Shown: one piece after another, positions 27,309-35,085 of the stretch
Position numbering within the stretch: the stretch's first letter is position 1
Layout: each line of letters opens with the position of its first letter
Assembly (NCBI RefSeq): GCF_001187505.1
Contig: NZ_CP012150.1
Location: 5,304,048 to 5,368,047, forward strand
DNA length: 64,000 nucleotides
DNA from: Mycolicibacterium goodii
GTDB taxonomy: Bacteria > Actinomycetota > Actinomycetes > Mycobacteriales > Mycobacteriaceae
Direction: 5' to 3'
Notes under the pieces: model-generated
Told to the model about the DNA's origin: nothing
What the model saw: only the letters and a program-made list of their open reading frames with translations
Databases searched by the model: none
Made by a program: the position numbers and the translations under genes

Positions 27309-28129
27309 CCACCTCCGAAACCCTCGCAGAGCCACTCCACCTCACCTTCGAAACCTCGGACACCCGGCTGAGCGCCGAGGTCCGGCCCGGCCATGGCACA
27401 CCGGTGGTGATCGTGCCCGGCGTCATGGCCGACGCCTCGACGTGGCGGCCGGTGGTCGGCCACATCGACCTGCCGAATCCCGTCGTCACCCTGAACCGGC
27501 GTGGCCGCGCGACGAGCGGTTCCCTGGGAGCGCGGTACTCGGTCGCCGTCGAGGTCGACGACCTACGTCGGGTCGTCGGCGCGCTCGGCGCGGTGCACCT
27601 GGTGGGCTGGAGTTACGGCGCACTCATCGGATTGGAGGCCGCGCTCGGATACGATCCGATCCGGTCGGTCACCGCGTACGAACCCGTCGGCCGCCCCTTC
27701 GCACCGCAGGCCGTCGCACCCGTCCGCGCCGCCGTCGCGGCGGGTGACCTGGACCGCGCCGTCACGCTCGTCAACACCGACGTGTCCGGATTCTCCGAGG
27801 ACCACGTGGCCGACCTGCGCCGCAGCCCGGCCTGGGATGTGCTGCGGCCGCTCGCGCGACCGCTCGGCGAGGAACTCGCCGCGATCAACGCATACCAGCC
27901 GTTTTTGGGCGACTACCGCCGCCTGAGAATCCCCGTCGCTCTCGTCCTGGGCGCACGCAATGAGGGTAAGGCGCCGTACGGGACCGCATTCGCCCCGTTC
28001 GCCTCCGCGTTGCCGCAGGCCCAGTTGATCCGTCTGCCCGGGCAGGGACATCTGGCCCACGTGGAAGCACCGGCCGACCTGGCCGAGGCCATCTCCGCCG
28101 CCGTCCGGCGGGCCGAGGCAGCCAGCTAG
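27305..28129 (+). CDS. alpha/beta-fold hydrolase
   Basis: Hydrolase of 274 residues. Seen: oxyanion region [17 protein letters not shown], the nucleophile elbow GWSYGA with Ser103, and the catalytic His in [13 protein letters not shown] near the C-terminus; the acid residue is probably in GARNEG. It overlaps the fumarase by ATGA and is the last gene of the operon, followed by a GC-rich hairpin. Could be an esterase, or a C-C or enol-lactone hydrolase; nothing in the sequence decides this. Confidence 0.88.
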   Translation: MTTSETLAEPLHLTFETSDTRLSAEVRPGHGTPVVIVPGVMADASTWRPVVGHIDLPNPVVTLNRRGRATSGSLGARYSVAVEVDDLRRVVGALGAVHLVGWSYGALIGLEAALGYDPIRSVTAYEPVGRPFAPQAVAPVRAAVAAGDLDRAVTLVNTDVSGFSEDHVADLRRSPAWDVLRPLARPLGEELAAINAYQPFLGDYRRLRIPVALVLGARNEGKAPYGTAFAPFASALPQAQLIRLPGQGHLAHVEAPADLAEAISAAVRRAEAAS

Positions 28130-28138
28130 CGACCGGGT

Positions 28139-28174
28139 GCGCCGGTGCCGCGGTTTCGGATACGGCACCGGCGC
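28139..28174 (+). terminator. hairpin terminator after the nitrilase operon
   Basis: Perfect 11-base inverted repeat GCGCCGGTGCC (28139-28149) and GGCACCGGCGC (28164-28174) with a 14-base loop, ten bases after the last stop of the operon. Confidence 0.7.
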
Positions 28175-28236
28175 GCGCCGAGGGCGCGTGCCCAGTCAAT
28201 CCGACGCCGGGGCGGAAGCGGAACCGTCCGACGCAG

Positions 28237-28270
28237 ACACCCCTATCGAACAACAGTTCGATAGGGGTGT
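28237..28270. terminator. perfect 15-bp stem-loop between convergent genes
   Basis: ACACCCCTATCGAAC (28237-28251), loop AACA, GTTCGATAGGGGTGT (28256-28270). The stem is perfect. It lies between the operon end and the convergent secreted-protein gene, so termination on both strands is the simplest reading; no T-run follows. The arms are less GC-rich than the surroundings, unlike the preceding hairpin. Confidence 0.6.
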
Positions 28271-28302
28271 CAAGCCGCTCTCAGATGCTGGGAAACCTCA
28301 GG

Positions 28303-28740
28303 TCACCAGTTGCCGAGCTGGCACCGCGGGCTGTACGGGTGGTCGTTCTGCACGGCGATCTGGCCGTCGACGGCGATCTCGCAGTGCGCGTTCGGCGCAC
28401 CCCGGCCACCGTGCGTGGTGCTGGCGACGGTGAAGATCGCCCACTGCGGATCGGCCAGCGTGGTCTCGAAGACCCACGGCGCGTCCGGAGCGACGTTCAC
28501 CTCGGCCTTCTGCAGATAGGCGTACGGATCGGCGTCATAGGCCGCCTTGTCCGCAGGCTGCGTCGCCAGGTAGTAGAGGTCGAACTCGTAGGGGGCACCC
28601 GACGTCAGCGTGTAACGAACCTGGTGGCCCTGGCCCTCGGGCTCCGCATGCGCCGTTGCCTGACCCACCACCGCAATGGACGCCGCCGCCGCCAACGCCG
28701 CGGCACCGACCCTCGTTGTCACGTTTCGCATGTTCGTCAT
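28303..28740 (-). CDS. small secreted protein with paired C-terminal cysteines, unrecognised
   Basis: 145 residues from the ATG at 28740 (a second ATG at 28731 is possible). Seen: a signal peptide with hydrophobic core VGAAALAAAASIAVVGQATA and a likely cleavage after AHA, then a mature domain of about 110 residues with VRYTLTSGAPYEFDLYYLA and two cysteines in HCEIAVDG and SPRCQLGNW that may form a disulfide. It resembles mycobacterial small exported proteins such as the one beside the Rv2575c gene (Rv2576c), but I cannot confirm that. Convergent with the nitrilase operon. Function unknown. Confidence 0.75.
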   Translation of the reverse strand: MTNMRNVTTRVGAAALAAAASIAVVGQATAHAEPEGQGHQVRYTLTSGAPYEFDLYYLATQPADKAAYDADPYAYLQKAEVNVAPDAPWVFETTLADPQWAIFTVASTTHGGRGAPNAHCEIAVDGQIAVQNDHPYSPRCQLGNW

Positions 28741-28977
28741 ATCGACGCAGGCTACCCGCCCGTTACACAGGAGACGCGGGTGTCTCGGGCCCGAAAACCA
28801 ACGGCAAACCAACCCCATGTCATGTCGAGGTTAATTTGTTCGTCACACATAGACATTTGGCAGTAACACCGGCGCTCTAACGTCCCGATTCGACACCAGC
28901 ACAGTGTGTTTAACCTCCTGCACCGCGGCCGAGGCGATCGGCCCAATATGCGCTGCAATCAACGGGAAAGGTTGTTC
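28741..28977. promoter_or_regulatory. divergent promoter region of the secreted protein and urea transporter
   Basis: 237 bases, less GC-rich than the genes, between the divergent secreted-protein gene and urtA. It must hold both promoters. The part 28840-28890 is the most AT-rich and carries GTCAC and GTAAC blocks reminiscent of nitrogen-regulator (GlnR) half-sites, but the spacing does not give a clear box. GGGAAAGG lies a suitable distance before the urtA ATG. Confidence 0.4.
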
Positions 28978-30246
28978 ATGCGAGTTCGAGGACGTGCCGC
29001 GATCCGGCGTTCGGCGTTGGCCACCGGAAGCGTTATCACCGTTGCCGGCCTGTTGTTGACCGGGTGCGGAAGCAGGGCGAGCGAAACCGACTCAGCAAAC
29101 GCCCAATCATGTGTCGACACGTCGGGCCCCACCATCAAGGTGGGTTCACTGAACTCGCTGTCGGGCACCATGGCGATCTCCGAGGTGACCGTGCGGGACG
29201 CCATCAAGCTCGCGGTCGAGCAGATCAACGCCGACGGCGGCGTGCTGGGCAAGCAGATCGAACTGATCGGCGAGGACGGCGCGTCCGAGCCCACCGTGTT
29301 CGCCGAGAAGGCCGAGAAGCTGATCAGCAGCGACTGCGTCGCGGCGGTGTTCGGCGGGTGGACCTCGTCGAGCCGCAAGGCCATGCTGCCGGTGTTCGAG
29401 AGCGCCAACGCTTTGCTGTACTACCCCGTGCAATACGAGGGCCTCGAGTCCAGCAAGAACATCTTCTACACGGGCGCCACCACCAACCAGCAGATCGTGC
29501 CCGCGCTCGACTACCTCAAGGAGAAGGGCGTCAAGTCGCTGTACCTGGTGGGCAGTGACTACGTCTTCCCGCAGACCGCCAACCGGATCATCAAGGCGTA
29601 CGCCGAGGCCAACGGCATCGAGATCAAGGGCGAGGACTACACGCCGCTGGGCTCGACGGACTTCTCCACCATCATCAACAAGGTCCGCGGCTCGAACGCG
29701 GATGCCGTGTTCAACACGCTCAACGGTGACTCCAACGTCGCGTTCTTCCGCGAGTACCGCAATGTCGGCCTCACCCCGGACAAGATGCCGGTGGTCTCGG
29801 TGTCGATCGCCGAGGAAGAGGTCGGCGGCATCGGTGTGCAGAACATCGACGGGCAGCTCACCGCATGGAACTACTACGAGACGATCGACACCCCGGAGAA
29901 CAAGGCATTCGTCAAGGCCTACAAGGACTTCGTCAAGGATCCGAAGAAGCCGACCTCGGATCCGATGGAGGCCGCGTACGTCTCGGTCTACCTGTGGAAG
30001 AACACCGTCGAGAAGGCACAGTCCTTCGACGTCAAGGCAATTCAGGACAACGCCGACGGTGTCAGCTTCGACGCTCCCGAGGGCAAGGTGACGATCGACG
30101 GTGAGAACCACCACATCACCAAGACCGCACGCATCGGCGAGATCCGTCCCGACGGCCTGATCTACACGGTGTGGGAATCCAAGGGCCCGATCGAGCCGGA
30201 CCCGTACCTGAAGTCCTACCCGTGGGCCGCGGGGCTGTCCAGCTGA
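28978..30246 (+). CDS. urtA: urea ABC transporter substrate-binding lipoprotein
   Basis: Captures urea (or a short-chain amide) outside the membrane; 422 residues. Seen: a signal peptide ending in the lipobox LLTGC with Cys30 as the lipid-modified residue, then the binding fold with IKVGSLNSLSGTMAISEV, AAVFGGWTSSSRKAMLPVFE, LYYPVQYEGLESSKNIFYTG and FRSW-like late blocks, all typical of UrtA. The ATG at 28978 is preferred over 28906 because of the ribosome site and the signal peptide. First gene of the five-gene urt cluster. FmdD-type amide binders are close relatives, so substrate choice between urea and short amides is open; the amidase and nitrilase nearby make amides plausible. Confidence 0.94.
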   Translation: MRVRGRAAIRRSALATGSVITVAGLLLTGCGSRASETDSANAQSCVDTSGPTIKVGSLNSLSGTMAISEVTVRDAIKLAVEQINADGGVLGKQIELIGEDGASEPTVFAEKAEKLISSDCVAAVFGGWTSSSRKAMLPVFESANALLYYPVQYEGLESSKNIFYTGATTNQQIVPALDYLKEKGVKSLYLVGSDYVFPQTANRIIKAYAEANGIEIKGEDYTPLGSTDFSTIINKVRGSNADAVFNTLNGDSNVAFFREYRNVGLTPDKMPVVSVSIAEEEVGGIGVQNIDGQLTAWNYYETIDTPENKAFVKAYKDFVKDPKKPTSDPMEAAYVSVYLWKNTVEKAQSFDVKAIQDNADGVSFDAPEGKVTIDGENHHITKTARIGEIRPDGLIYTVWESKGPIEPDPYLKSYPWAAGLSS

Positions 30247-30277
30247 TCGGGCACACAGGACAGGATCTGACAACGGT

Positions 30278-31162
30278 ATGGATATCCTGATCGGCCAGCT
30301 GGCAACGGGATTGAGCCTCGGCTCGATCCTGTTGCTGGCCGCACTCGGCCTTTCTCTGACGTTCGGCCAGATGGGCGTCATCAACATGGCGCACGGCGAG
30401 CTCATCATGGCCGGCTGCTACACCGCGTACGTGGTCCAGCAGGTGATCACGAGCGCCGGTGCGTCGCTGCTCATCTCGCTTCTCATCGGGTTCCTCGTCG
30501 GCGGCGCGATGGGTGCCCTGCTGGAGGTGACGCTGATCCAGCGCATGTATCACCGCCCGCTGGACACCCTGCTGGTCACCTTCGGCGTCGGGCTGATCCT
30601 GCAGCAGATCGCCCGCGACATCTTCGGTGCCCCCGCGGTGAACGTGGTCGCCCCGTCGTGGCTGTCCGGTGGCGTGGAGATCCTGGGCGCTGTCGTGCCC
30701 AAGACCCGCATCTTCATCCTGGTCCTGGCCGTGGTGTGCGTCGCGATCCTCGCGACCGTGCTCAAGGCCAGCCCGATGGGGCGTCGCATCCGGGCGGTGG
30801 TGCAGAACCGCGATCTGGCCGAGACCAGCGGCATCTCGTCGCGCAAGACCGACATCACGACGTTCTTCATCGGATCCGGTCTCGCGGCCGTCGCCGGCGT
30901 CGCGCTCACCCTGATCGGCTCGACCAGCCCGACCATCGGCCAGAGCTTCCTCATCGACGCGTTCCTCGTGGTCGTGGTCGGCGGGCTCGGCCAGATCAAG
31001 GGCACCGTCATCGCGGCGTTGACGCTGGGCTTCCTGAACTCGTTCATCGAATACAACACCACGGCATCCCTGGCCAAGGTGATCGTGTTCGTGATCATCG
31101 TGATCTTCCTGCAGGTCCGTCCCCAGGGTCTGTTCACCGTTCGGACAAGGAGTCTCGTATGA
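30278..31162 (+). CDS. urtB: urea ABC transporter permease UrtB
   Basis: Branched-chain-type ABC permease, 294 residues, about eight membrane helices. Seen: ALGLSLTFGQMGVINMAHGE near the N-terminus, which is diagnostic of the LivH/UrtB group, and VVGGLGQIKGTVIAALTLGF with FIEYNTTASLAKVIVFVIIV at the end, typical of UrtB. It follows urtA by 31 bases and overlaps urtC by ATGA. Forms the translocation pore with UrtC. Confidence 0.95.
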   Translation: MDILIGQLATGLSLGSILLLAALGLSLTFGQMGVINMAHGELIMAGCYTAYVVQQVITSAGASLLISLLIGFLVGGAMGALLEVTLIQRMYHRPLDTLLVTFGVGLILQQIARDIFGAPAVNVVAPSWLSGGVEILGAVVPKTRIFILVLAVVCVAILATVLKASPMGRRIRAVVQNRDLAETSGISSRKTDITTFFIGSGLAAVAGVALTLIGSTSPTIGQSFLIDAFLVVVVGGLGQIKGTVIAALTLGFLNSFIEYNTTASLAKVIVFVIIVIFLQVRPQGLFTVRTRSLV

Positions 31163-32286
31163 GAGCGATTCTCGGACGCTGGCAGACCTGGGCCGGCTTC
31201 GCGGTTGCGGCGGTCGTGTTGTTCGGGGTGGCCCCGGCGGTGCTGTCGGACTTCCGGCTCAGCCTGCTCGGCAAGTTCCTGTGCTTCGCGATCGTCGCGG
31301 TCGGCATCGGATTGGCCTGGGGCCGAGGCGGAATGCTGGTTCTCGGCCAGGGCGTGTTCTTCGGCCTCGGCGGCTACATGATGGGCATGCACCTCAAGAT
31401 CGCCGACGCCGAGATCCGCGGCGACGCAGTGCCGGACTTCATGCAGATCGCCGGGGTCCGCCACCTGCCCGGCTACTGGACGCCGTTCGCCTCCCCCATC
31501 TTCACACTGCTGGCGATCCTCGTCGTCCCGGCCGGGATCGCGGCACTGCTTGGCCTGGGAGTGTTCAAACGCCGCGTCAAGGGTGCCTACTTCGCGATCC
31601 TGTCGCAGGCGCTCGCCGCGGCGTTGGCGATCCTGCTGGTCGGCCAGACCAGTGTCGGTGGCAGCAACGGGCTGAACAACTTCCGCACGTTCTTCGGGTT
31701 CAACCTCAACGATCCGGTGAACAAGCAGATGCTGTACTTCATCGCCGCGGCCACGCTGTTGATCGTCGTCGCCGTGGTGCGCCAACTCATGCACAGCCGC
31801 TACGGTGAGCTGCTGGTCGCGGTGCGGGACGGTGAGGAACGCGTACGCTTCCTCGGCTACGACCCCGCCAACATCAAGGTGGTCGCCTACACGCTCGCCG
31901 CGTTGTTCGCGAGCATCGCCGGTGCCCTGTTCACCCCGATCGTCGGGTTCATCGCACCGTCGCAGGTGGGCATCGTCCCGTCGATCGCGTTCCTCATCGG
32001 CGTGGCCATCGGCGGCCGCACCACACTGCTGGGGCCCGTGCTCGGAGCGATCGGCGTGGCATGGGCGCAAACCCTGTTCTCCGAACGCTTCCCGTCGGAA
32101 TGGACCTACGCGCAAGGCCTGCTGTTCATCGTCGTCGTGGGCTTCTTCCCGGCCGGCCTCGCGGGACTCGGTGTGGTGCTGCGCCGTTGGCGGCGCACCA
32201 AATCGGAGCCGAAATCGACCGGGCCCGAACCGGAATCCGCAGCCGACAGCGATCCCGACCCCGAAAAGGTAGGTGCCGCGTCATGA
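31159..32286 (+). CDS. urtC: urea ABC transporter permease UrtC
   Basis: LivM-type permease of 375 residues with about ten membrane helices and a charged, low-complexity C-terminal tail (TGPEPESAADSDPDPEK). Seen: WGRGGMLVLGQGVFFGLGGY and FLGYDPANIKVVAYTLAALF, typical of UrtC. AAGGAG lies seven bases before the ATG; the frame stays open upstream but the start is clear. Overlaps urtD by ATGA. Confidence 0.95.
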   Translation: MRAILGRWQTWAGFAVAAVVLFGVAPAVLSDFRLSLLGKFLCFAIVAVGIGLAWGRGGMLVLGQGVFFGLGGYMMGMHLKIADAEIRGDAVPDFMQIAGVRHLPGYWTPFASPIFTLLAILVVPAGIAALLGLGVFKRRVKGAYFAILSQALAAALAILLVGQTSVGGSNGLNNFRTFFGFNLNDPVNKQMLYFIAAATLLIVVAVVRQLMHSRYGELLVAVRDGEERVRFLGYDPANIKVVAYTLAALFASIAGALFTPIVGFIAPSQVGIVPSIAFLIGVAIGGRTTLLGPVLGAIGVAWAQTLFSERFPSEWTYAQGLLFIVVVGFFPAGLAGLGVVLRRWRRTKSEPKSTGPEPESAADSDPDPEKVGAAS

Positions 32287-33086
32287 CCGAAGAAGCCGTG
32301 AAAGAACCCGTCGCGGGCGGCAACGCAGGCATGGGCACCGAGTACCTCGAAGTGCGTGGTCTCACAGTGGATTTCGACGGTTTCAAGGCCGTCAACGGCG
32401 TCGACCTCACCCTGTTCCAGGGAGATTTGCGCTTCCTCATCGGCCCCAACGGCGCAGGCAAGACCACGGTCATCGACGCCATCACGGGCCTCGTGTCTGC
32501 CACCGGGTCGGTGAACAAGTCCGGTGTGGACCTGCTCGGCAAGAAGGTGCACCAGATCGCCCGCCTCGGCGTCGGCCGCACCTTCCAGACCGCCAGCGTC
32601 TTCGAGCAACTCACCGTGCTGCAGAACCTCGACATCGCCGCGGGTGCGGGCCGGTCACCGTGGACGTTGCTGCGCCGTCGCCGCGAGGTGCTGCCGTCCA
32701 TCGAAGAGGCGCTGGAGACCACGGGCCTGGCGCATCTCGCCGACAAACCGGCGGGTGTGCTCGCCCACGGCCAGAAGCAGTGGCTGGAGATCGGCATGCT
32801 CCTGGTGCAGAACGCCGACGTGCTGCTACTCGACGAACCCGTGGCGGGCATGAGCCACGAGGAGCGTGAGGAAACCGGAAACCTGTTGCGCCGCATCGGC
32901 GGTGCCCGCACCGTCGTCGTCGTCGAACACGACATGGACTTCATGCGCGCATTCGCCACGTCGGTGACCGTGCTGGCCCGCGGTCAGGTGATCGCCGAAG
33001 GCACGGTCGCCGAGGTGCAGGCCAACCCGAAAGTGCAAGAGGTCTACCTGGGAACGGCCGCGGCCGGTGTGGAAGGAATCGCCTGA
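32283..33086 (+). CDS. urtD: urea ABC transporter ATP-binding protein UrtD
   Basis: ATPase subunit of 267 residues. Seen: Walker A GPNGAGKTT (54-62), GVGRTFQTASVFEQLTVLQN, Walker B VLLLDEPVAGM, and the signature LAHGQKQWLEIGM, the UrtD variant in which the usual LSGGQ reads like LxHGQKQ. The chosen ATG (MTEEAVKEP) overlaps urtC. Pairs with UrtE to energise the UrtBC pore. Confidence 0.95.
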   Translation: MTEEAVKEPVAGGNAGMGTEYLEVRGLTVDFDGFKAVNGVDLTLFQGDLRFLIGPNGAGKTTVIDAITGLVSATGSVNKSGVDLLGKKVHQIARLGVGRTFQTASVFEQLTVLQNLDIAAGAGRSPWTLLRRRREVLPSIEEALETTGLAHLADKPAGVLAHGQKQWLEIGMLLVQNADVLLLDEPVAGMSHEEREETGNLLRRIGGARTVVVVEHDMDFMRAFATSVTVLARGQVIAEGTVAEVQANPKVQEVYLGTAAAGVEGIA

Positions 33087-33778
33087 TGCTCGAACTCGTC
33101 GATGTCCGCACCGGGTACGGACGCTCGGAGGTGATCCACGGCGCCAGCATCGAGGTGCCCGCCGACGGGGTCGCCGCGGTGATGGGACACAACGGCGCGG
33201 GCAAGACCACGCTGCTGCGCGCGGCGGTCGGTCTGCTCAAATGCTCTTCCGGCAAGGTGCTTTTCGACGGCGAGGACGTCACCAAGCTGCGGCCCAGCGC
33301 CCGGGTGGCGCGCGGCCTGGCGTACGTGCCGCAAGGACAGCAGTCGTTCGGCCAGCTCACCACGGCCGAGAACCTGCAGGTGGTCGCCGACGGCCGCAAG
33401 AACGGCGAGGCACTGATCGCCGAACAGCTCGACCTGTTCCCGGCGCTCAAGGAACTGCTGAACCGGCGGGCCGGCCTGCTGTCGGGTGGCCAGCGCCAAC
33501 AGCTGGCGATCGCGCGTGCGCTCATCACCAGTCCCAAGACGCTGATCCTCGACGAGCCCACCGAGGGCATCCAGCCGTCGGTCGTCGCCGAGATCGAGGC
33601 CGCCATCACCGCGCTCACCTCTCGCGGCGACCTCGGAGTGCTGCTGGTCGAACAGCACATCGGGTTCGCACTCGAGTCCGCCCAGCGGTATTACATTCTC
33701 GAGGCGGGCCGGATCACCTCAAGCGGCACCGGCGGTTCGGCATCCGAGGCCGATGTCCGTGCCGCGATGGCCATATGA
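33086..33778 (+). CDS. urtE: urea ABC transporter ATP-binding protein UrtE
   Basis: ATPase subunit of 230 residues, the usual LivF/UrtE length. Seen: Walker A GHNGAGKTT (about 34-42), VPQGQQSFGQLTTAENL, signature LLSGGQRQQLAIARAL and Walker B LILDEPTEGIQPSVV, then the H-loop VLLVEQHIGFAL. Start and urtD stop overlap in TGATG. Last gene of the cluster; a hexanucleotide repeat and two hairpins follow it. Confidence 0.95.
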   Translation: MLELVDVRTGYGRSEVIHGASIEVPADGVAAVMGHNGAGKTTLLRAAVGLLKCSSGKVLFDGEDVTKLRPSARVARGLAYVPQGQQSFGQLTTAENLQVVADGRKNGEALIAEQLDLFPALKELLNRRAGLLSGGQRQQLAIARALITSPKTLILDEPTEGIQPSVVAEIEAAITALTSRGDLGVLLVEQHIGFALESAQRYYILEAGRITSSGTGGSASEADVRAAMAI

Positions 33779-33794
33779 GCACCCTTGCCGTGCC

Positions 33795-33842
33795 GTTGCA
33801 GTTGCAGTTGCAGTTGCAGTTGCCGTTGCAGTTGCCGTTGCA
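33795..33842. repeat. hexanucleotide tandem repeat, eight units of GTTGCA/GTTGCC
   Basis: Eight contiguous six-base units begin 17 bases after urtE: GTTGCA four times, GTTGCC, GTTGCA, GTTGCC, GTTGCA. Only the last base of the unit varies. In the intergenic space, so no protein repeat explains it. Copy number could vary by slippage. Confidence 0.9.
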
Positions 33843-33909
33843 CCGCGAGCGTGCGTGTCTGCCACACGACGCGCCTGTCGCGGTCGGCAGTTCACGCACG
33901 CTCGCAGCG
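33842..33909. repeat. dispersed palindromic element, copy A
   Basis: GCGAGCGTGCGTG (33845-33857) pairs perfectly with CACGCACGCTCGC (33893-33905); inside, CTGCC and GGCAG extend the stem. The element of about 67 bases is nearly the same, in reverse orientation, as a second one at 34910-34977: ACCGCGA[G/C]CGTGCGTGTCTG at one end and GCAGTTC[A/G]CGCACGCTCG at the other with equal spacing. The two flank a short-chain dehydrogenase gene, which makes a genome-wide REP-like family likely. Confidence 0.75.
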
Positions 33910-33928
33910 CGTGAGCGAGCATCCTCAA

Positions 33929-33990
33929 CGCCGCTCGTAACGCAGTGGCGGTCCCGAGCGGGATTTTCCGCCGTGGCGTTACGAGCGGCG
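33929..33990. terminator. hairpin between urtE and a convergent dehydrogenase gene
   Basis: CGCCGCTCGTAACGC (33929-33943) and GCGTTACGAGCGGCG (33976-33990) are a perfect 15-base inverted repeat; GGCGG and CCGCC inside add a second stem. Position between converging genes suggests a two-way terminator. Confidence 0.6.
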
Positions 33991-34013
33991 GATGAACGTG
34001 CGTCGCGGCCGTG

Positions 34014-34784
34014 TCAGGTCAGGTAGTCAGCACCGCCGACGTAGGCCATCTCGGGCGCATCGGGCTGCACAGCTGACCGCGTGATCTGGGCAGCGAACTC
34101 CTCGATGGTCGGAAGCGGGGCCTGCTCGCGACGGGTATCGACGGCGGTTGGATCCTTACGGTGCAGCAAGCGCACGATGATCGTCCCTTCGATCATGTCG
34201 CCGGACACCACCTTGAGGTCGATACCCCGTTGCGCCAGAGCGGGTTTGATCTCCAAGAGCGCATCCTCGCCGGCACGTTTGCTCTGTGCGATCGGTTCGT
34301 AGCCATCGGGGACCGGCCTGCCCGGATAGAAATGCGCCTGGTGACTGGTGACGAAGACGATCCGCCCACCGCGCCGCATCAACGGAACCGCCAACTCGAC
34401 AAGGCGCAGTTGCGCATCGCGGTTCAGCCGCATCGCATAGCCCGGGTCGGCTCCACGCTCCAAACCGCCGGAGGCATTGAGCACGAGCAGGTCGAGCCCA
34501 CCGAAGCCAAGCTTCGCCGTCAGCGTCTGCACCTGAGCGTCATCGCAGACGTCGGCCCCGGCGATCGACGCCTGTCCACCGGCCGCGCGGATCGCGTCGA
34601 CCACGACATTGGCGCGTTTGGCCTTCTCGCGGTAGTTGACCAGCACATGGAAGCCCTCTTCGGCGAGCAGGCGGGCGACTTCGGCGCCAATTCCGCGCGA
34701 GGCTCCCGTGACCAGTGCGACGCGGGAGGCCGGTGTCGCCTGACCGTCCACGTTCACATCACTTTCGTACGTCTCCGCGCCCAT
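34014..34784 (-). CDS. short-chain dehydrogenase, atypical active site
   Basis: SDR-family protein of 256 residues. Seen: cofactor motif GASRGIG and DLLVLNASGGLERG in place of NNAG, then FVTSHQAHFYPGRPVP and GYEPIAQSKRAGEDAL. The normal YxxxK spacing is not obvious: the Tyr and Lys in YEPIAQSK are seven apart, so the catalytic pair may be altered. The upstream region is unusually AT-rich. The gene lies between two inverted copies of a palindromic repeat and between the urea transporter and hisS, a position where M. tuberculosis carries other genes. Substrate unknown. Confidence 0.82.
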   Translation of the reverse strand: MGAETYESDVNVDGQATPASRVALVTGASRGIGAEVARLLAEEGFHVLVNYREKAKRANVVVDAIRAAGGQASIAGADVCDDAQVQTLTAKLGFGGLDLLVLNASGGLERGADPGYAMRLNRDAQLRLVELAVPLMRRGGRIVFVTSHQAHFYPGRPVPDGYEPIAQSKRAGEDALLEIKPALAQRGIDLKVVSGDMIEGTIIVRLLHRKDPTAVDTRREQAPLPTIEEFAAQITRSAVQPDAPEMAYVGGADYLT

Positions 34785-34860
34785 GCGATACCCCTCAGTT
34801 ACGGTCCCGAGCCCCTTAGATTTTCCTTACTTTACTCTTATTTTTCTTAGCCTTCGCGGG
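34785..34860 (-). promoter_or_regulatory. AT-rich promoter region with repeated TAAG
   Basis: About 75 bases before the dehydrogenase gene, read on its strand, contain TAAG at least four times in a purine-rich run (34814-34850). This is the lowest-GC stretch in the neighbourhood. It probably holds the dehydrogenase promoter; no known operator was recognised. Confidence 0.4.
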
Positions 34861-34909
34861 GTGCGAGGCGACGACGGGTCACTTCGCCGGTTCTCTGTGC
34901 ACGCTCAAC

Positions 34910-34977
34910 GCTCACGAGCGTGCGCGAACTGCTGCTTCGAGGCGGCGTGGCGTGCCGCAGACACGCACGGTCGCGGT
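34910..34977. repeat. dispersed palindromic element, copy B (inverted)
   Basis: Reverse complement of this stretch aligns with copy A at 33842-33909 without length change; both ends are conserved, the middle differs. The arms GAGCGTGCG and CGCACGGTC are partly degraded compared with copy A. Together the two copies enclose the short-chain dehydrogenase gene. Confidence 0.7.
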
Positions 34978-35060
34978 GCCAAATGCGCGCCCTGCCCAGC
35001 GGTGCCAAGTGCGCGCCCGGTGCCCACGCCCAGCGCGCGCCCGGTGCCCAGCGCGGGGCC
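34975..35060. repeat. short GC-rich direct repeats before hisS end
   Basis: GGTGCCAAATGCGCGCCC, GGTGCCAAGTGCGCGCCC and twice GCGCGCCCGGTGCCCA occur in close succession between the palindromic element and the stop of hisS. Imperfect tandem repeats; no gene is visible here. Confidence 0.6.
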
Positions 35061-35085
35061 TGCGGGGCGGCGGCCAAAGAACAAG

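Noticed and set aside
28830..28900. GlnR box upstream of urtA
   Set aside because: GTCAC and GTAAC words are present, but no arrangement gives the expected GTnAC-N6-GnAAC spacing, so I did not call a site. Nitrogen control remains plausible.
33795..33842. CRISPR-like repeat array
   Set aside because: The units are six bases with no spacers, a simple tandem repeat; no cas genes are present in the window.
34980..35085. Small coding region between the palindromic repeat and hisS
   Set aside because: The open frames here are made of GC-rich repeats without a start or domain; listed as a repeat instead.
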